A stretch of 64,000 nt of DNA from Pseudomonas gingeri (lineage in GTDB: Bacteria > Pseudomonadota > Gammaproteobacteria > Pseudomonadales > Pseudomonadaceae): the NCBI RefSeq assembly GCF_013385425.1, contig NZ_JACAQA010000003.1:310001-374000 (forward strand), in the 5' to 3' direction. Positions 35,679 through 44,780 of the stretch are shown here, in pieces. The translations under genes were made by a program, and so were the position numbers. Numbering within the stretch: the stretch's first letter is position 1; every line of letters starts with the position of its first letter. Below the pieces are notes generated by a model that saw only the letters and a program-made list of their open reading frames with translations, was not told the DNA's origin and made no database searches.

Positions 35679-35995
35679 AAAAAGACCTGTACAGGAGCTG
35701 CCGGACATCCGGAACCCTTGGGCGCCGGATCAAAAGAAGCGCTCGTTCAAGACTGCGAACGAATGCGGCTACAGGTAACAGATATCAAATCCCGGTGACG
35801 GTTCGCAACATCCTACAGAAAACTTACTGACAGCCTTTATTCAGCCAAGGTGTGGCTATATGTTTCCAGCCTCTCTGGTAGACCCGAGGCACCTTGTTAA
35901 TGGCTGCCCGAGGCGCATGAAGATTTGTTCAGAATGTTTTCATGCGCTTCTTGGCACACTTGCCCACTTGTTTTGAAGGTCCGTCGAGGCAACCC
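35679..35995. other. Divergent promoter region between opgD and the two-component system
   Basis: No gene is visible in these 317 bases. It should contain the promoters of opgD (minus) and the response regulator (plus). GAGG at 35985 is the ribosome site of the regulator. Bases 35810-35940 are more AT-rich. No clear palindrome or direct repeat was found for the regulator. Confidence 0.4.
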
Positions 35996-36679
35996 ATGAC
36001 CCGCATCCTGACCATCGAAGATGATGCTGTAACCGCCAAGGAAATAGTGGCAGAACTGAGCAGCCACGGGCTTGAAGTCGACTGGGTCGACAATGGCCGT
36101 GAAGGCCTGGTTCGCGCCGTCAGCGGTGACTATGACCTGATTACCCTGGATCGCATGCTGCCGGAGCTCGATGGCCTGGCCATCGTCACCACGCTGCGAA
36201 CCATCGGGGTGGCCACGCCGATCCTGATGATCAGCGCCCTCTCCGATGTCGACGAACGCGTACGCGGCCTGCGCGCCGGCGGCGACGATTACCTGACCAA
36301 GCCCTTCGCCTCCGACGAAATGGCCGCTCGGGTCGAAGTGCTGCTGCGACGCAAGAGCCCGGCACGGGAATTCGAAACCTCGCTGCGGGTGGCCGATCTC
36401 GAGCTCAATCTGATGACCCGCGAAGCCTCCCGGGCCGATCAACTGTTAAGCTTGCTGCCCACCGAATACAAGCTGCTGGAATTCCTGATGCGCAACACCG
36501 GGCAGATTCTCTCGCGAATGATGATTTTCGAGGAAGTCTGGGGTTATCACTTCGACCCCGGCACCAACCTGATCGACGTCCATATCGGTCGCCTGCGCAA
36601 GAAAATCGACAGTCAGGGCCTGGCACCGCTGATCCGTACCGTGCGAGGCTCGGGTTATGTCATTGCCGAACCCCTCTAG
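35996..36679 (+). CDS. OmpR-family response regulator
   Basis: 227 residues. Receiver with acidic pair (LTIEDDA), phospho-acceptor Asp in LITLDRMLPE, and Lys in GDDYLTKPFA; winged helix ending IRTVRGSGYVIAEP. The ATG at 35996 follows GAGGCAACCC. Overlaps the kinase start by 23 bases, so the two are translationally coupled. A direct link to opgD (divergent) is plausible but unproven. It belongs to the PhoP/PmrA-like subgroup only by general similarity. Confidence 0.9.
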   Translation: MTRILTIEDDAVTAKEIVAELSSHGLEVDWVDNGREGLVRAVSGDYDLITLDRMLPELDGLAIVTTLRTIGVATPILMISALSDVDERVRGLRAGGDDYLTKPFASDEMAARVEVLLRRKSPAREFETSLRVADLELNLMTREASRADQLLSLLPTEYKLLEFLMRNTGQILSRMMIFEEVWGYHFDPGTNLIDVHIGRLRKKIDSQGLAPLIRTVRGSGYVIAEPL

Positions 36680-38051
36680 AGGTTGGCGCTCCTCCACCAG
36701 CAGGCTGCTGGCGCTCTACAGCTTCCTGTTCGTGGCGTGGAGCTGCAGCCTGATGGGGGTGCTGTACTACGAAGTTTCCGGTTACCTGAGTACCCTCGCC
36801 CGCCACTCGTTGATGCAACGCCAGCACCTGTTTTCGCGCTTCCAGGGCCAACCGCTGATGGAAGCGCTGACCACCAGCATGACCTTCGACATGCGCGGGG
36901 TCGACGCCTACGGCCTGTTCAACGAGCAGAAACTGCATCTGAGCGGACCGATCCAGGAAATCCCCGCCGAGTTGCCCCTGGACGGCCGGATCCATGAGCT
37001 GGCGGACTGCATCGACTCCGACGACCCCAACCTGCCCCAGGACAGTTGCGACGCGGTGGCCACCCAGACCCACGACGGACGCTGGCTGGTGCTGGTACGC
37101 GACAACGGCTCGTTGTTCGGCGTGACCCGGATTATTCTCCATGCCCTGTTCTGGGCGGTATCACTGACCATCCTGCCCGGCGTTGCCGGCTGGCACCTGC
37201 TGCGTCGCCGACCGATCCGGCGGATACGGGCGATCCAGGCCAGCGCCGAGTCGATCATCGCCGGCGACCTGGGCCATCGCCTGCCGCTGTCGAACCGCCG
37301 CGACGAGCTGGATATGCTGGCGGCGATCGTCAATGCCATGCTCGACCGGATCGAGAAGCTGATGCACGAGGTCAAGGGCGTCTGCGACAACATCGCCCAT
37401 GACCTGCGCACCCCGTTGACCCGTTTGCGCGCCCAGTTGTACCGGATCCAGCAACAGACCGTCGACGGTTCGCCCGAGTCCTTGCAACTGGATGGGGTGA
37501 TTGCCGAGACCGATACCTTGATGGCGCGCTTTCGCGGTTTGTTGCGTATTTCCGAGCTGGAAGACCATCAACGGCGCTCCGGTTTCCTGGTGCTGGATCC
37601 CTTGCCGTTGCTGCACGAGCTGCATGATTTCTACCTGCCGCTGGCCGAGGAAGCGGAGATCCACCTGCGCCTCGAAGTGCCCGAGACACTGCCGGCGATC
37701 ACCGGCGACCGGGCCTTGTTGTTCGAAGCCCTGGCCAACCTGCTGAGTAATTCGATCAAGTTCACTCCACCGGGCGGTGAAGTGGTATTGAAGGCGAGCT
37801 TTGATGCGGGCAGTACCCGCATCGAAGTCCTCGATTCCGGCCCCGGTATCCCGGTGGCCGAGCGCGAAGCGGTGTTCCAGCGGTTCTATCGCTGCGACGA
37901 AGGCGCCCAGCACGGCGGCTTCGGCCTCGGCCTGTCGATTGTCGCCGCCATCGTCAACCTGCACGGCTTCACCCTCGACATCGACAGCAGCGAACAGGCC
38001 GGCGCGCGCTTGATCCTCAATTGCCGGGACAGCCTGATCACCGTGGACTGA
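36657..38051 (+). CDS. Sensor histidine kinase
   Basis: 464 residues. TM1 at ~16-40 (LLALYSFLFVAWSCSLMGVLYY), a ~120-residue periplasmic loop with three cysteines (ADCIDSDDPNLPQDSCDAV), TM2 at ~165-185, HAMP, HisKA His in NIAHDLRTPLTRL, ATPase N box NLLSNSIKFTPPGG, G1 DSGPGIP and G2 GFGLGLSIVAAI. Start ATG 36657 lies inside the regulator gene. The closely spaced Cys pair in the sensor loop could form a disulfide. Ligand unknown. Confidence 0.9.
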   Translation: MSLPNPSRGWRSSTSRLLALYSFLFVAWSCSLMGVLYYEVSGYLSTLARHSLMQRQHLFSRFQGQPLMEALTTSMTFDMRGVDAYGLFNEQKLHLSGPIQEIPAELPLDGRIHELADCIDSDDPNLPQDSCDAVATQTHDGRWLVLVRDNGSLFGVTRIILHALFWAVSLTILPGVAGWHLLRRRPIRRIRAIQASAESIIAGDLGHRLPLSNRRDELDMLAAIVNAMLDRIEKLMHEVKGVCDNIAHDLRTPLTRLRAQLYRIQQQTVDGSPESLQLDGVIAETDTLMARFRGLLRISELEDHQRRSGFLVLDPLPLLHELHDFYLPLAEEAEIHLRLEVPETLPAITGDRALLFEALANLLSNSIKFTPPGGEVVLKASFDAGSTRIEVLDSGPGIPVAEREAVFQRFYRCDEGAQHGGFGLGLSIVAAIVNLHGFTLDIDSSEQAGARLILNCRDSLITVD

Positions 38052-38077
38052 AGCCAAGGGCCAAGCCTTGGGTTCAG
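38048..38077. terminator. Bidirectional stem-loop between converging genes
   Basis: Arms CTGAAGCCAAGG (38048-38059) and CCTTGGGTTCAG (38066-38077) pair at 11 of 12 positions. It covers the stops of both the kinase and the SRPBCC gene, so it likely ends both transcripts. T-runs are short. Confidence 0.55.
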
Positions 38078-38490
38078 TCCGGGAAATTGGCCTTCAAGGC
38101 CGCGAGGCCGTCGGCATAGATCCCATGGAACAGCTCCACCGCTTCCTCTTCGCTGACGCCCGTCGGGGTGAAAATCCCCGCCCACTCGACGATCGAGGTG
38201 TGCGGATCATTGCCTTCGCGGACCTGCATCGTGGCCAGGTAGTCGGCCACCGGGAAGGGCTGCTCGATAAAGGAATAACTGTAGCGCCGGGCGCGATTGT
38301 CGAACGCTTCCAGGCGCTCGACGATCCGCACGCCGTCCGCCGTGTGCAAGCTGCGCACACGCCCGCCTTCGCTGAGGCGGCTTTGACGAATGAACGGCAG
38401 CCAGTCAGGCAGGGAGTCGAACCCACCCATCAGTTGCCAGACCTGCTCCGGTGGCGCACCGATTTCGAGGGTGACGGATGTTGCGGCCAT
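38074..38490 (-). CDS. SRPBCC-family (START-like) protein
   Basis: 138 residues of the polyketide cyclase/SRPBCC lipid-binding fold: VTLEIGAPPEQVWQLMGGFDSLPDWLPFI at the start, a curved sheet and a long C-terminal helix (EEAVELFHGIYADGLAALKANF). Such proteins bind small hydrophobic ligands; the specific role is unknown. ATG 38490 with GGAG upstream is better than the extended frame to 38553. It lies 90 bp downstream of the aldo/keto reductase gene and may share its promoter. Confidence 0.82.
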   Translation of the reverse strand: MAATSVTLEIGAPPEQVWQLMGGFDSLPDWLPFIRQSRLSEGGRVRSLHTADGVRIVERLEAFDNRARRYSYSFIEQPFPVADYLATMQVREGNDPHTSIVEWAGIFTPTGVSEEEAVELFHGIYADGLAALKANFPD

Positions 38491-38579
38491 GAATAATCTC
38501 CAGGGATAAGTGGGTAGCCGGTCCGATCCCGACGCTGGAGACTCTGACGCCAACGACGTTAGCGGACCGTTTTTTTGTT

Positions 38580-39590
38580 TCAGACCAGCGGCAACGGCGC
38601 ATTGCCCGCCACCAGCCCTTCATCACGCAACGCCTGCCAGAACGCCTGCGGAATCTGCTTGCGCAAGGCCGCCACATCTTCGGCGATCCGCCCTGGCCGG
38701 CTGGCGCCGGGAATCACCGCCGCCACGGCCGGGTTGGCCAGGGAGAACTGCAAGGCCGCCGCCTTGAGGCTCACCCCGAAGCGTTGCGCGATGGTCTTTA
38801 TCCGTTCAACTTTAGCCATGATTTGTGACGATGCCGGTTGATATTCGAAATGCGTGCCGCCGGCCAGCACTCCTGAACTGTAAGGACCACCGACAACGAT
38901 ATCGACTTGCTGGGCCAGCGCCTCGGGCATCAAGCGTTGCAGGGCGCGCTCGTGATCCAGCAGGGTGTAACGCCCGGCCAGCAGGAAGCCGTCGGGCCGC
39001 GCTTCGTCCAGTTGCAGGGTCAGCTCGCACGGTTCGACCTTGTTCACCCCCAGGCCCCAAGCCTTGATCACACCCTCATCGCGCAGGCGGCTGAGCACCC
39101 GGAACGCACCTTTGCGCGCCTGGTTGAAATACTCCAGCCATTCGTCGCCGTAGAAGTCCTGGGCAATATCGTGCACCCAGACGATGTCCAGACGGTCAGT
39201 CTTCAGGCGTTCGAGGCTGCCCTCGATGGAGCGCAGCGTAGCGTCGGCCGAGTAGTCGTTGACCATCTTGTTCGGACGGCCATGCTCGAAGACCCCGGCC
39301 TTTTCGCCCAGGTCACGGGCGGTGACGTCTTCCACTTCATCCAGCACCAGCCGGCCGACCTTGGTGCTGAGCACGTATTGATCCCGTGGGTGCTTGGCCA
39401 GGGCCTCGCCCAGGCGGATTTCCGCAAGCCCCGAGCCATAGAACGGCGCCGTGTCGAAGTAGCGTACGCCCTGGTCCCAGACCGCATCGACGGTGGCCAT
39501 GGCCTCTTCCTCGGGAATGGCGCGGAACATGTTGCCCAGCGGGGCGGTGCCGAAACCCATGGTGCCCTGCAGTTTGTCTCTGATGCTCAT
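38580..39590 (-). CDS. Aldo/keto reductase
   Basis: 336 residues, (beta/alpha)8 NADPH-dependent reductase of the D-threo-aldose 1-dehydrogenase/L-galactose dehydrogenase-like group. The catalytic Asp and Tyr are in YFDTAPFYGSGLAEIRLGEAL, the Lys in LSTKVGRLV, and the His position is IVWVHD. The C-terminal coenzyme segment AAVIPGASRPGRIAED is conserved. GGATC-rich leader rather than a clean ribosome site. Divergent from a LysR gene 143 bp away, its likely regulator. Natural substrate unknown. Confidence 0.88.
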   Translation of the reverse strand: MSIRDKLQGTMGFGTAPLGNMFRAIPEEEAMATVDAVWDQGVRYFDTAPFYGSGLAEIRLGEALAKHPRDQYVLSTKVGRLVLDEVEDVTARDLGEKAGVFEHGRPNKMVNDYSADATLRSIEGSLERLKTDRLDIVWVHDIAQDFYGDEWLEYFNQARKGAFRVLSRLRDEGVIKAWGLGVNKVEPCELTLQLDEARPDGFLLAGRYTLLDHERALQRLMPEALAQQVDIVVGGPYSSGVLAGGTHFEYQPASSQIMAKVERIKTIAQRFGVSLKAAALQFSLANPAVAAVIPGASRPGRIAEDVAALRKQIPQAFWQALRDEGLVAGNAPLPLV

Positions 39591-39733
39591 CGTAATGATC
39601 CCTTGAATGGAAATGATGAGTCCGCCTCACCCACTGGGGTGACGCGGATCTCGCTGTCGGGATCAATACTAGGTTGCAGACTTTTGACCGTCCAAGACAT
39701 AATTTGCTCAACTTGAGTCCTGGAAGGTCTGAC

Positions 39734-40651
39734 ATGATTGATCTACGCCAGCTGCGCTATTTCGTGGCGGTCGCCGAAGAAGAGCACGTCGGGCGTGCCG
39801 CCGAGCGCCTGCATATTTCCCAATCGCCCCTGAGCCGGCAGATCGCCCAGTTGGAGGAGCGCCTGGGCCTGACCCTGTTCGAACGCAGCCTGCAACGCAT
39901 CCGCCTGACCGCCGACGGCCAGACCTTTCTCGCCGAGACCCGGGCCTTCCTGACCCATGCCAACCGGCTGGAGTCCCTCGGGCGGCGGCTGGGCCGGGGT
40001 GAAGAAGGTGGCCTGTGCATCGGCTATATCGAGAACGCCATGCATTCGGGCGTGCTGCCCCAGGCCCTGCGCAGCTTGCGCGTTGATCGGCCGGATGTGC
40101 ATATCGCGCTCTACAGCCTGAATTCGGCGCAGCAACTGGAAGGCTTGCGCCAGCGCAGCCTCGATATCGCCCTGGTCAGCGAGCCGCCGGCGGCAGATGA
40201 CCCGGACCTGAACAGCGCCCGCGTGCTCAACGACCCCATGCTCCTGGCCCTGCCCGAACGGCATCCGCTGGCACAACTGAGCGAGTTGAGTCCGGCAGAC
40301 TTTCTGGAGCAGGAATGGATTGCCGTACAGCATCCCCAGCGCACCGGCAAACAGGACGATTTCGTCCAGGCCTGTATCAAGGCCGGATTCAATCCCAATG
40401 TCCGGTTGCAAGCCAATGAACCGCTGACGGCGCTGGGACTGGTGGCGGCGGGACTGGGCTTGACCATGATCCAGCAGAGCCTGCGACACAACGCCCCCCA
40501 GGGCGTGGTGCTGCGGGAATTACCCTGGATGATCTACACCACGCCCTTGTGGGCGGCCTGGCATCGGATCAACCTGCGACCGCTGGTGGCGACTTTCAGG
40601 GAAGTGCTGGTGCGGGACGCGATCCAGGCCGACCTGCCGGCGGCGGACTAG
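39734..40651 (+). CDS. LysR-family transcriptional regulator
   Basis: 305 residues. HTH MIDLRQLRYFVAVAEEEHVGRAAERLHISQSPLSRQIAQLEERLG and effector domain with VAAGLGLTMIQQSL. GGAAGG 7 bases before the ATG at 39734. It is divergent from the aldo/keto reductase gene and ends with a 4-base overlap on the unknown gene at 40648. The BenM/CatM-like HTH wording (EEEHVGRAAERLHISQSPLSRQI) suggests the aromatic-responsive branch; the ligand is not known. Confidence 0.88.
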   Translation: MIDLRQLRYFVAVAEEEHVGRAAERLHISQSPLSRQIAQLEERLGLTLFERSLQRIRLTADGQTFLAETRAFLTHANRLESLGRRLGRGEEGGLCIGYIENAMHSGVLPQALRSLRVDRPDVHIALYSLNSAQQLEGLRQRSLDIALVSEPPAADDPDLNSARVLNDPMLLALPERHPLAQLSELSPADFLEQEWIAVQHPQRTGKQDDFVQACIKAGFNPNVRLQANEPLTALGLVAAGLGLTMIQQSLRHNAPQGVVLRELPWMIYTTPLWAAWHRINLRPLVATFREVLVRDAIQADLPAAD

Positions 40652-41457
40652 ATGTCCATGATCTTGGCGGCGAAGGCATTCCAGCCGGCCGGCTCCTGGA
40701 TCAATGCCTGGTAGTTGTGCGAAAAGCCGCCCATCACGCCACGCCGGGTCATGAGTTCACGGACGATGGCGGTTGCCGGCCCGCTGCCACTGCCTTTCAA
40801 CAGGCTCTGTTCCTGATAGGCGCGCCAGTGCAACTCCATCGCAATGACCTTGCATAGCGCCGACTCCTGGGCCAGCACGCCGGTATTTTTAGCCATCAGG
40901 CAGAGCTTGATCGGGATGCTGACGGCCAGGGATACCCCGCCGGGAATGGCAGCCAGGCTGAACCCGACGCCGCGATTGAACAACTTGTGGCTTTTCATGA
41001 GTTTCAACAGTTCAAACCACTGGCTCAAGGTTCTGCTTTGCCGACAGTTCCTGGCCATTTCAGTAAAACGATACAAGTGAATGATTGAAGCCCCGGCGGA
41101 ACTACCATCCCGAATCAGCGCATAAGGATTGACCGGCAAGGCCATGCTCCCGAGCGATGCCGCCGTTCCGGTAAAAGACTGCACGTAATTGCGCACTTTA
41201 CGATGGCGCAACAGGTGTTTGGTCTTGGGCGAAGGCCGCTCGACACTGTTCACCGTGAAATAGGGATTATCCACCAGGACCGAAGACGCTTGCCCCATCT
41301 TGTAGGACCCCACCAGCGGCGCCACAGCGGCCCCTGTGCCATGGGGGATGAGCCCGGACAATGCGAGGGCAGTGTCCATGATCAGGCTGTCCACCTTGAA
41401 ACTGTACTGGGAAAGTTCTTTCAAGCGCGCGGCAAAATTATCCTGCTCCACACCCAT
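40648..41457 (-). CDS. Unrecognised protein with two hydrophobic segments
   Basis: 269 residues that I cannot place in a family. There is no signal peptide. Two long Gly/Ala-rich hydrophobic stretches at ~28-50 (DTALALSGLIPHGTGAAVAPLVGSY) and ~165-190 (GFSLAAIPGGVSLAVSIPIKLCLMA) could enter membranes; between them lie basic and Ser/Thr-rich regions. GAGAGG precedes the ATG. It is flanked upstream by a 177-bp AT-rich gap and by unrelated genes, and codon use is less GC-biased than neighbours. These traits fit a recently acquired gene, possibly a secreted effector, but no delivery gene is nearby. Treat as hypothetical. Confidence 0.6.
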   Translation of the reverse strand: MGVEQDNFAARLKELSQYSFKVDSLIMDTALALSGLIPHGTGAAVAPLVGSYKMGQASSVLVDNPYFTVNSVERPSPKTKHLLRHRKVRNYVQSFTGTAASLGSMALPVNPYALIRDGSSAGASIIHLYRFTEMARNCRQSRTLSQWFELLKLMKSHKLFNRGVGFSLAAIPGGVSLAVSIPIKLCLMAKNTGVLAQESALCKVIAMELHWRAYQEQSLLKGSGSGPATAIVRELMTRRGVMGGFSHNYQALIQEPAGWNAFAAKIMDI

Positions 41458-41634
41458 ATCGGCCTACCTCTCGTGTTTAAAGATCCGGGGAGTTTTTAAT
41501 TAAAATATCAGTCCCGAATACCATTCAACGAGGTAAAAAAAGGCCAATGTATTACTTGAATTTGCCGTTTATTTAAAAACGGAAAAGACAATAAGAAAGG
41601 TCCTAGATATCCTACGCACCCTTGTAAAAACCAA
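41458..41634. other. AT-rich gap upstream of the unknown gene
   Basis: This region is distinctly richer in A/T than its surroundings (TTTTTAATTAAAATATCAG near 41494-41512) and holds no gene. It should contain the promoter of the minus-strand gene at 40648-41457. No REP or repeat seen. Confidence 0.4.
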
Positions 41635-42189
41635 CTATTTCCCGAGCAGTCTGAACAAGGTCTCCAGGCTTTGGCGAAGAGGGCCGGAGTTATCCAGCAA
41701 GTTCAGCGAAGGATCGTCCGCCGCCAGCAGCGAGGCGGTGAATTCGGCATTGCGCGCCAGGCGCGCCTCGATCTGCGGCAAGCTCTCCCGCCCCCGCGCC
41801 AGCAGCCGTTCACGCAGGACCGCCTGGTCCACGGTAAGCAGGATCACCTGTAAATCCGGATAACGCCCGCGGGCCTGGGGCAGATAGCCCCGCGAACCGT
41901 TGACCAGCACATCCAGGCCGGCCGCCAGCCAATCGTCGACCAGGCGCGGGATGCCGTAACACAGGCCGTTGGCCTGCCAGCTCATGGCAAAGGCCCCCTG
42001 GGCCTGCATCGTCGCGAATTGCTCGGCACTGACCGATTGCGCCGCCTCCCCCAGCGCCTCGGCCGAACGGGTGATGACCCGCCGGGCAATCCGGCAGCCA
42101 CGCGCCGCCAGGGGTTCGCGGGCGGCATCGAGCAAACTGTCCTTGCCCGAGCCCGAAGGCCCGATGAGATAGATCAATCGGCCGGCCAT
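41635..42189 (-). CDS. phnN: Ribose 1,5-bisphosphate phosphokinase PhnN
   Basis: 184 residues with a guanylate kinase-like fold. Walker A GPSGSGKDSLLDAAR at 10-24, RRVITRSAEA (phosphate-binding Arg), ANGLCYGIP and VLVNGSRGYLPQA match PhnN. It phosphorylates ribose 1,5-bisphosphate to PRPP, the last step of the C-P lyase phosphonate pathway, and can supply PRPP independently. No other phn gene lies in this window, so here it is isolated. The ATG at 42189 removes a Cys-rich upstream extension that lacks a ribosome site. Confidence 0.85.
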   Translation of the reverse strand: MAGRLIYLIGPSGSGKDSLLDAAREPLAARGCRIARRVITRSAEALGEAAQSVSAEQFATMQAQGAFAMSWQANGLCYGIPRLVDDWLAAGLDVLVNGSRGYLPQARGRYPDLQVILLTVDQAVLRERLLARGRESLPQIEARLARNAEFTASLLAADDPSLNLLDNSGPLRQSLETLFRLLGK

Positions 42190-42343
42190 CCACAGTCCCT
42201 CACACATTGTCGCGCGCACAGTACAACACTCGCGGCGATCATGGCACTGGCCGCAAGGCCGTTCGAAGACGGACAAGGTGCAGGGGGTCATGGCCGCTCG
42301 ACAAGCCGCAACGCCCAGCCTGGGCCGGGCGATTGCCGCTGCC

Positions 42344-43657
42344 TCAGGCCGGGTTGCGCGCCGCCAGTCGGGAGAAGCTCGCCAGGCAAGCCACGGCGGC
42401 AAAGCCGGCACCGATATACAACGCCAGGATCGGCCCGGAGTGGCTCGACAAACCGAAACTCAGGGCTACCAGCGCAGCCCCCGTGGATTGGCCGAGCAAG
42501 CGCGCGGTGGCGATCATTCCGCTGGCACCGCTGCTGCGCTCACGGGGTGCGCTGGTCATCAGGGCCTTCTGGTTCGGCGACTGGAAGAAGCCGAAGCCCA
42601 AGCCGCAGATCACCATGCGCACGCCGATCTCCAGGGCGCTCGGATCCGCCGGCAACATCGCCAGGGACAACATGCCCAGCGACAGCACCCCCAGGCCGAT
42701 ACCGCCGAGCAAGCCCGGCGGGTAACGATCCGACAGGCGTCCGGCAAACGGCGCGATCAAGGCCACCACCACCGACCAGGGTGTCATCAGGTAGCCGGTC
42801 TGCACCGGATCACGGCCCAACACCGTCTCGAAGAAAAACGGCAGCGAGACAAAGGCCAGGCCCTGGGTGGCGAAGGAGCAAACGGCGGTCAAGGCCGACA
42901 GCGCAAACATCGGGCGCTTGAGCAGATCGATCGGAAACATCGGCGCCGGATGCCCGGCCTCGCGGCGCAGCATCAGGCCACCGGCACAGACACAGACCAG
43001 CAGCGCCAGGCAGATCGGCAGCGCGCCAGCAAACTGCGCGCCCTCCCCCAGCGCATAAATCAGCGAACCGAAGGTCACGACACTCAGGCCGGCCGTGCCC
43101 CAGGCAAAGCGCTGACCGTTGGGCGGTGTATGGGGCAGCGACGGAATGGCCATGGCCAGGGCGATCAGGCCAATCGGAATATTCACCCCGAACAGCCAGG
43201 GCCAGGTGGCCACGGACAGGATCAACGAAGCCACGGTCGGCCCGGCGGCGAACGACATGCCCACCACCAGGGCATTGAGGCCCATGCCCTTGCCGAGTTT
43301 TTCCGGTGGGAACAGGCTGAAGATCAGCGCCGCGTTGACGCTCATGATCGCACTCGCCCCCACGCCCTGGAGGACCCGGGCCAGGGTCAACTCGGTCAAG
43401 GTGCTCGACATCGCACAGAGTGCCGACGACACCGTAAACAACACCAGGCCGAACAGGTAGATCTTGCGATGGCCGATCACGCCGCCGAACGAGGCGAAGG
43501 CCAGGATGGTCGCCACCGCCGACAGCTGGTAGGCGTTGATGATCCACACCGATGCAGCCGGTGTGGTGTGCAGGCTGGTGGCGATGGCCGGCAGCGCCGT
43601 ATTGGCGATGGCGGTGTCCAGCGAGGCCAGGGCGATGGAGATCAGGATCGCCAACAT
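42344..43657 (-). CDS. MFS efflux transporter, DHA2-like
   Basis: 437 residues. It starts inside the first helix motif SIALASLDTAIANTALPAIA typical of DHA2 (EmrB/QacA) transporters, has motif A-like GGVIGHRKIYLFGL and motif C-like GPTVASLI, and seems to have about 13-14 helices. No ATG/GTG/TTG is found further upstream in frame before a stop at 43745, so the N-terminus looks slightly short (usual homologues have ~10-15 more residues), perhaps through an unusual start codon. Divergent from a LysR gene 244 bp away that probably controls it. Confidence 0.82.
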   Translation of the reverse strand: MLAILISIALASLDTAIANTALPAIATSLHTTPAASVWIINAYQLSAVATILAFASFGGVIGHRKIYLFGLVLFTVSSALCAMSSTLTELTLARVLQGVGASAIMSVNAALIFSLFPPEKLGKGMGLNALVVGMSFAAGPTVASLILSVATWPWLFGVNIPIGLIALAMAIPSLPHTPPNGQRFAWGTAGLSVVTFGSLIYALGEGAQFAGALPICLALLVCVCAGGLMLRREAGHPAPMFPIDLLKRPMFALSALTAVCSFATQGLAFVSLPFFFETVLGRDPVQTGYLMTPWSVVVALIAPFAGRLSDRYPPGLLGGIGLGVLSLGMLSLAMLPADPSALEIGVRMVICGLGFGFFQSPNQKALMTSAPRERSSGASGMIATARLLGQSTGAALVALSFGLSSHSGPILALYIGAGFAAVACLASFSRLAARNPA

Positions 43658-43901
43658 GCCACTGACCTGACGCGATAAACGCGGCCTGAAAATTCCCGAT
43701 AACCCGCTGATCGCACACCCCCGAAACCCGCTGTACAGAGCGGATCATAGCTTTTTGCCAAATACCGATGACGACGTTTTGCTGAACCACGGCTGTACGA
43801 TATCGAGCGCGGGTTCAGGCGGCGTCTGCGCCCATGGTGATCCCCTACCCTCACTTGATAAACTAGGACTTTCTTGGATCACTCCCAATAAAAGGTTGGC
43901 A

Positions 43902-44780
43902 ATGGACGTTCTGGCAAGCATGAAGGTCTTCGTCAAGGTGGTCGATCACGGCAGCTTCAGCGCCGCGGCGCAATCCATCGGAATTTCCTCGACCATGGTC
44001 GGCAACCATGTCCAGGGCCTGGAGAAACACCTGGGCACGCGCCTGCTGCATCGCACCACCCGCCGCCAGAGCCTGACCGAGATCGGCCAGGGTTATTACA
44101 CCCAGTGCCTGGCCATCCTTGGGCAGATCGAACAGGCTGAATTGATTGCCCGGGAACAACGCGCCCATCCCCGCGGCCGATTGCGCGTCAGTGCGTCGCC
44201 GACCCTGGCCTCGGACCGGTTGATCCCGGCCATTGCCGCCTACCTCAAGGCCTACCCGGAAGTGGATATCGAGTTGAAGTTCAACGATCGGGTGGTGGAC
44301 CTGGTGGAGGACGGTTTCGACCTGGTGTTCCGTTACGGCGAACTGCCCAGCAGCGGCCTGGTGGGACGTCTGCTGAGCAAGAACCGGCGCATTGCCTGCG
44401 CCTCGCCGGCGTATTTGAAGGCCCACGGTACACCGCGGGTGCCGGCGGATCTGGCGCAGCATAACTGCCTGGTATTCCTGCGGGCCACACCGCAACGTGA
44501 CTGGTTGTTCCACGGTGTGAGCAGCGAAAGCGTCCGGGTGCAGGGACAGTTCTCGGCCAACAACGGCACGGCGTTGATGAACGCCGCGCTGGAAGGCATC
44601 GGCATTGTCCTGCTACCCCATACGCTGGTGGAAGACGCCCTGAAGGACGGGCGCCTGGTACACCTGTTGCCGGATCATGAGACCCTGGATCGACCGCTGC
44701 ATCTGGTCTATCTGCCGGACAAGCAGATGACGCCGAAGTTGAGCAGTTTTATCGAGTTCATGGTCAGGCGGTTTGCCTAG
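43902..44780 (+). CDS. LysR-family transcriptional regulator
   Basis: 292 residues, CrgA-like branch: HTH MDVLASMKVFVKVVDHGSFSAAAQSIGISSTMVGNHVQGLEK, RTTRRQSLTEIGQGYY, then effector domain with DGFDLVFRYGELPSSGL. The ATG at 43902 follows AAAGG by 9 bases; the longer frame lacks a ribosome site. Divergent from the DHA2-type efflux gene, which it most likely regulates. Nothing unusual in the DNA-binding region. Confidence 0.88.
   Translation: MDVLASMKVFVKVVDHGSFSAAAQSIGISSTMVGNHVQGLEKHLGTRLLHRTTRRQSLTEIGQGYYTQCLAILGQIEQAELIAREQRAHPRGRLRVSASPTLASDRLIPAIAAYLKAYPEVDIELKFNDRVVDLVEDGFDLVFRYGELPSSGLVGRLLSKNRRIACASPAYLKAHGTPRVPADLAQHNCLVFLRATPQRDWLFHGVSSESVRVQGQFSANNGTALMNAALEGIGIVLLPHTLVEDALKDGRLVHLLPDHETLDRPLHLVYLPDKQMTPKLSSFIEFMVRRFA

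Noticed and set aside
34362..35798. 478-codon plus-strand frame opposite opgD
   Set aside because: Shadow of opgD; no ribosome site and biased composition.
42278..43678. 466-codon plus-strand frame opposite the DHA2 transporter
   Set aside because: Gln/Arg/Gly-rich antisense shadow.
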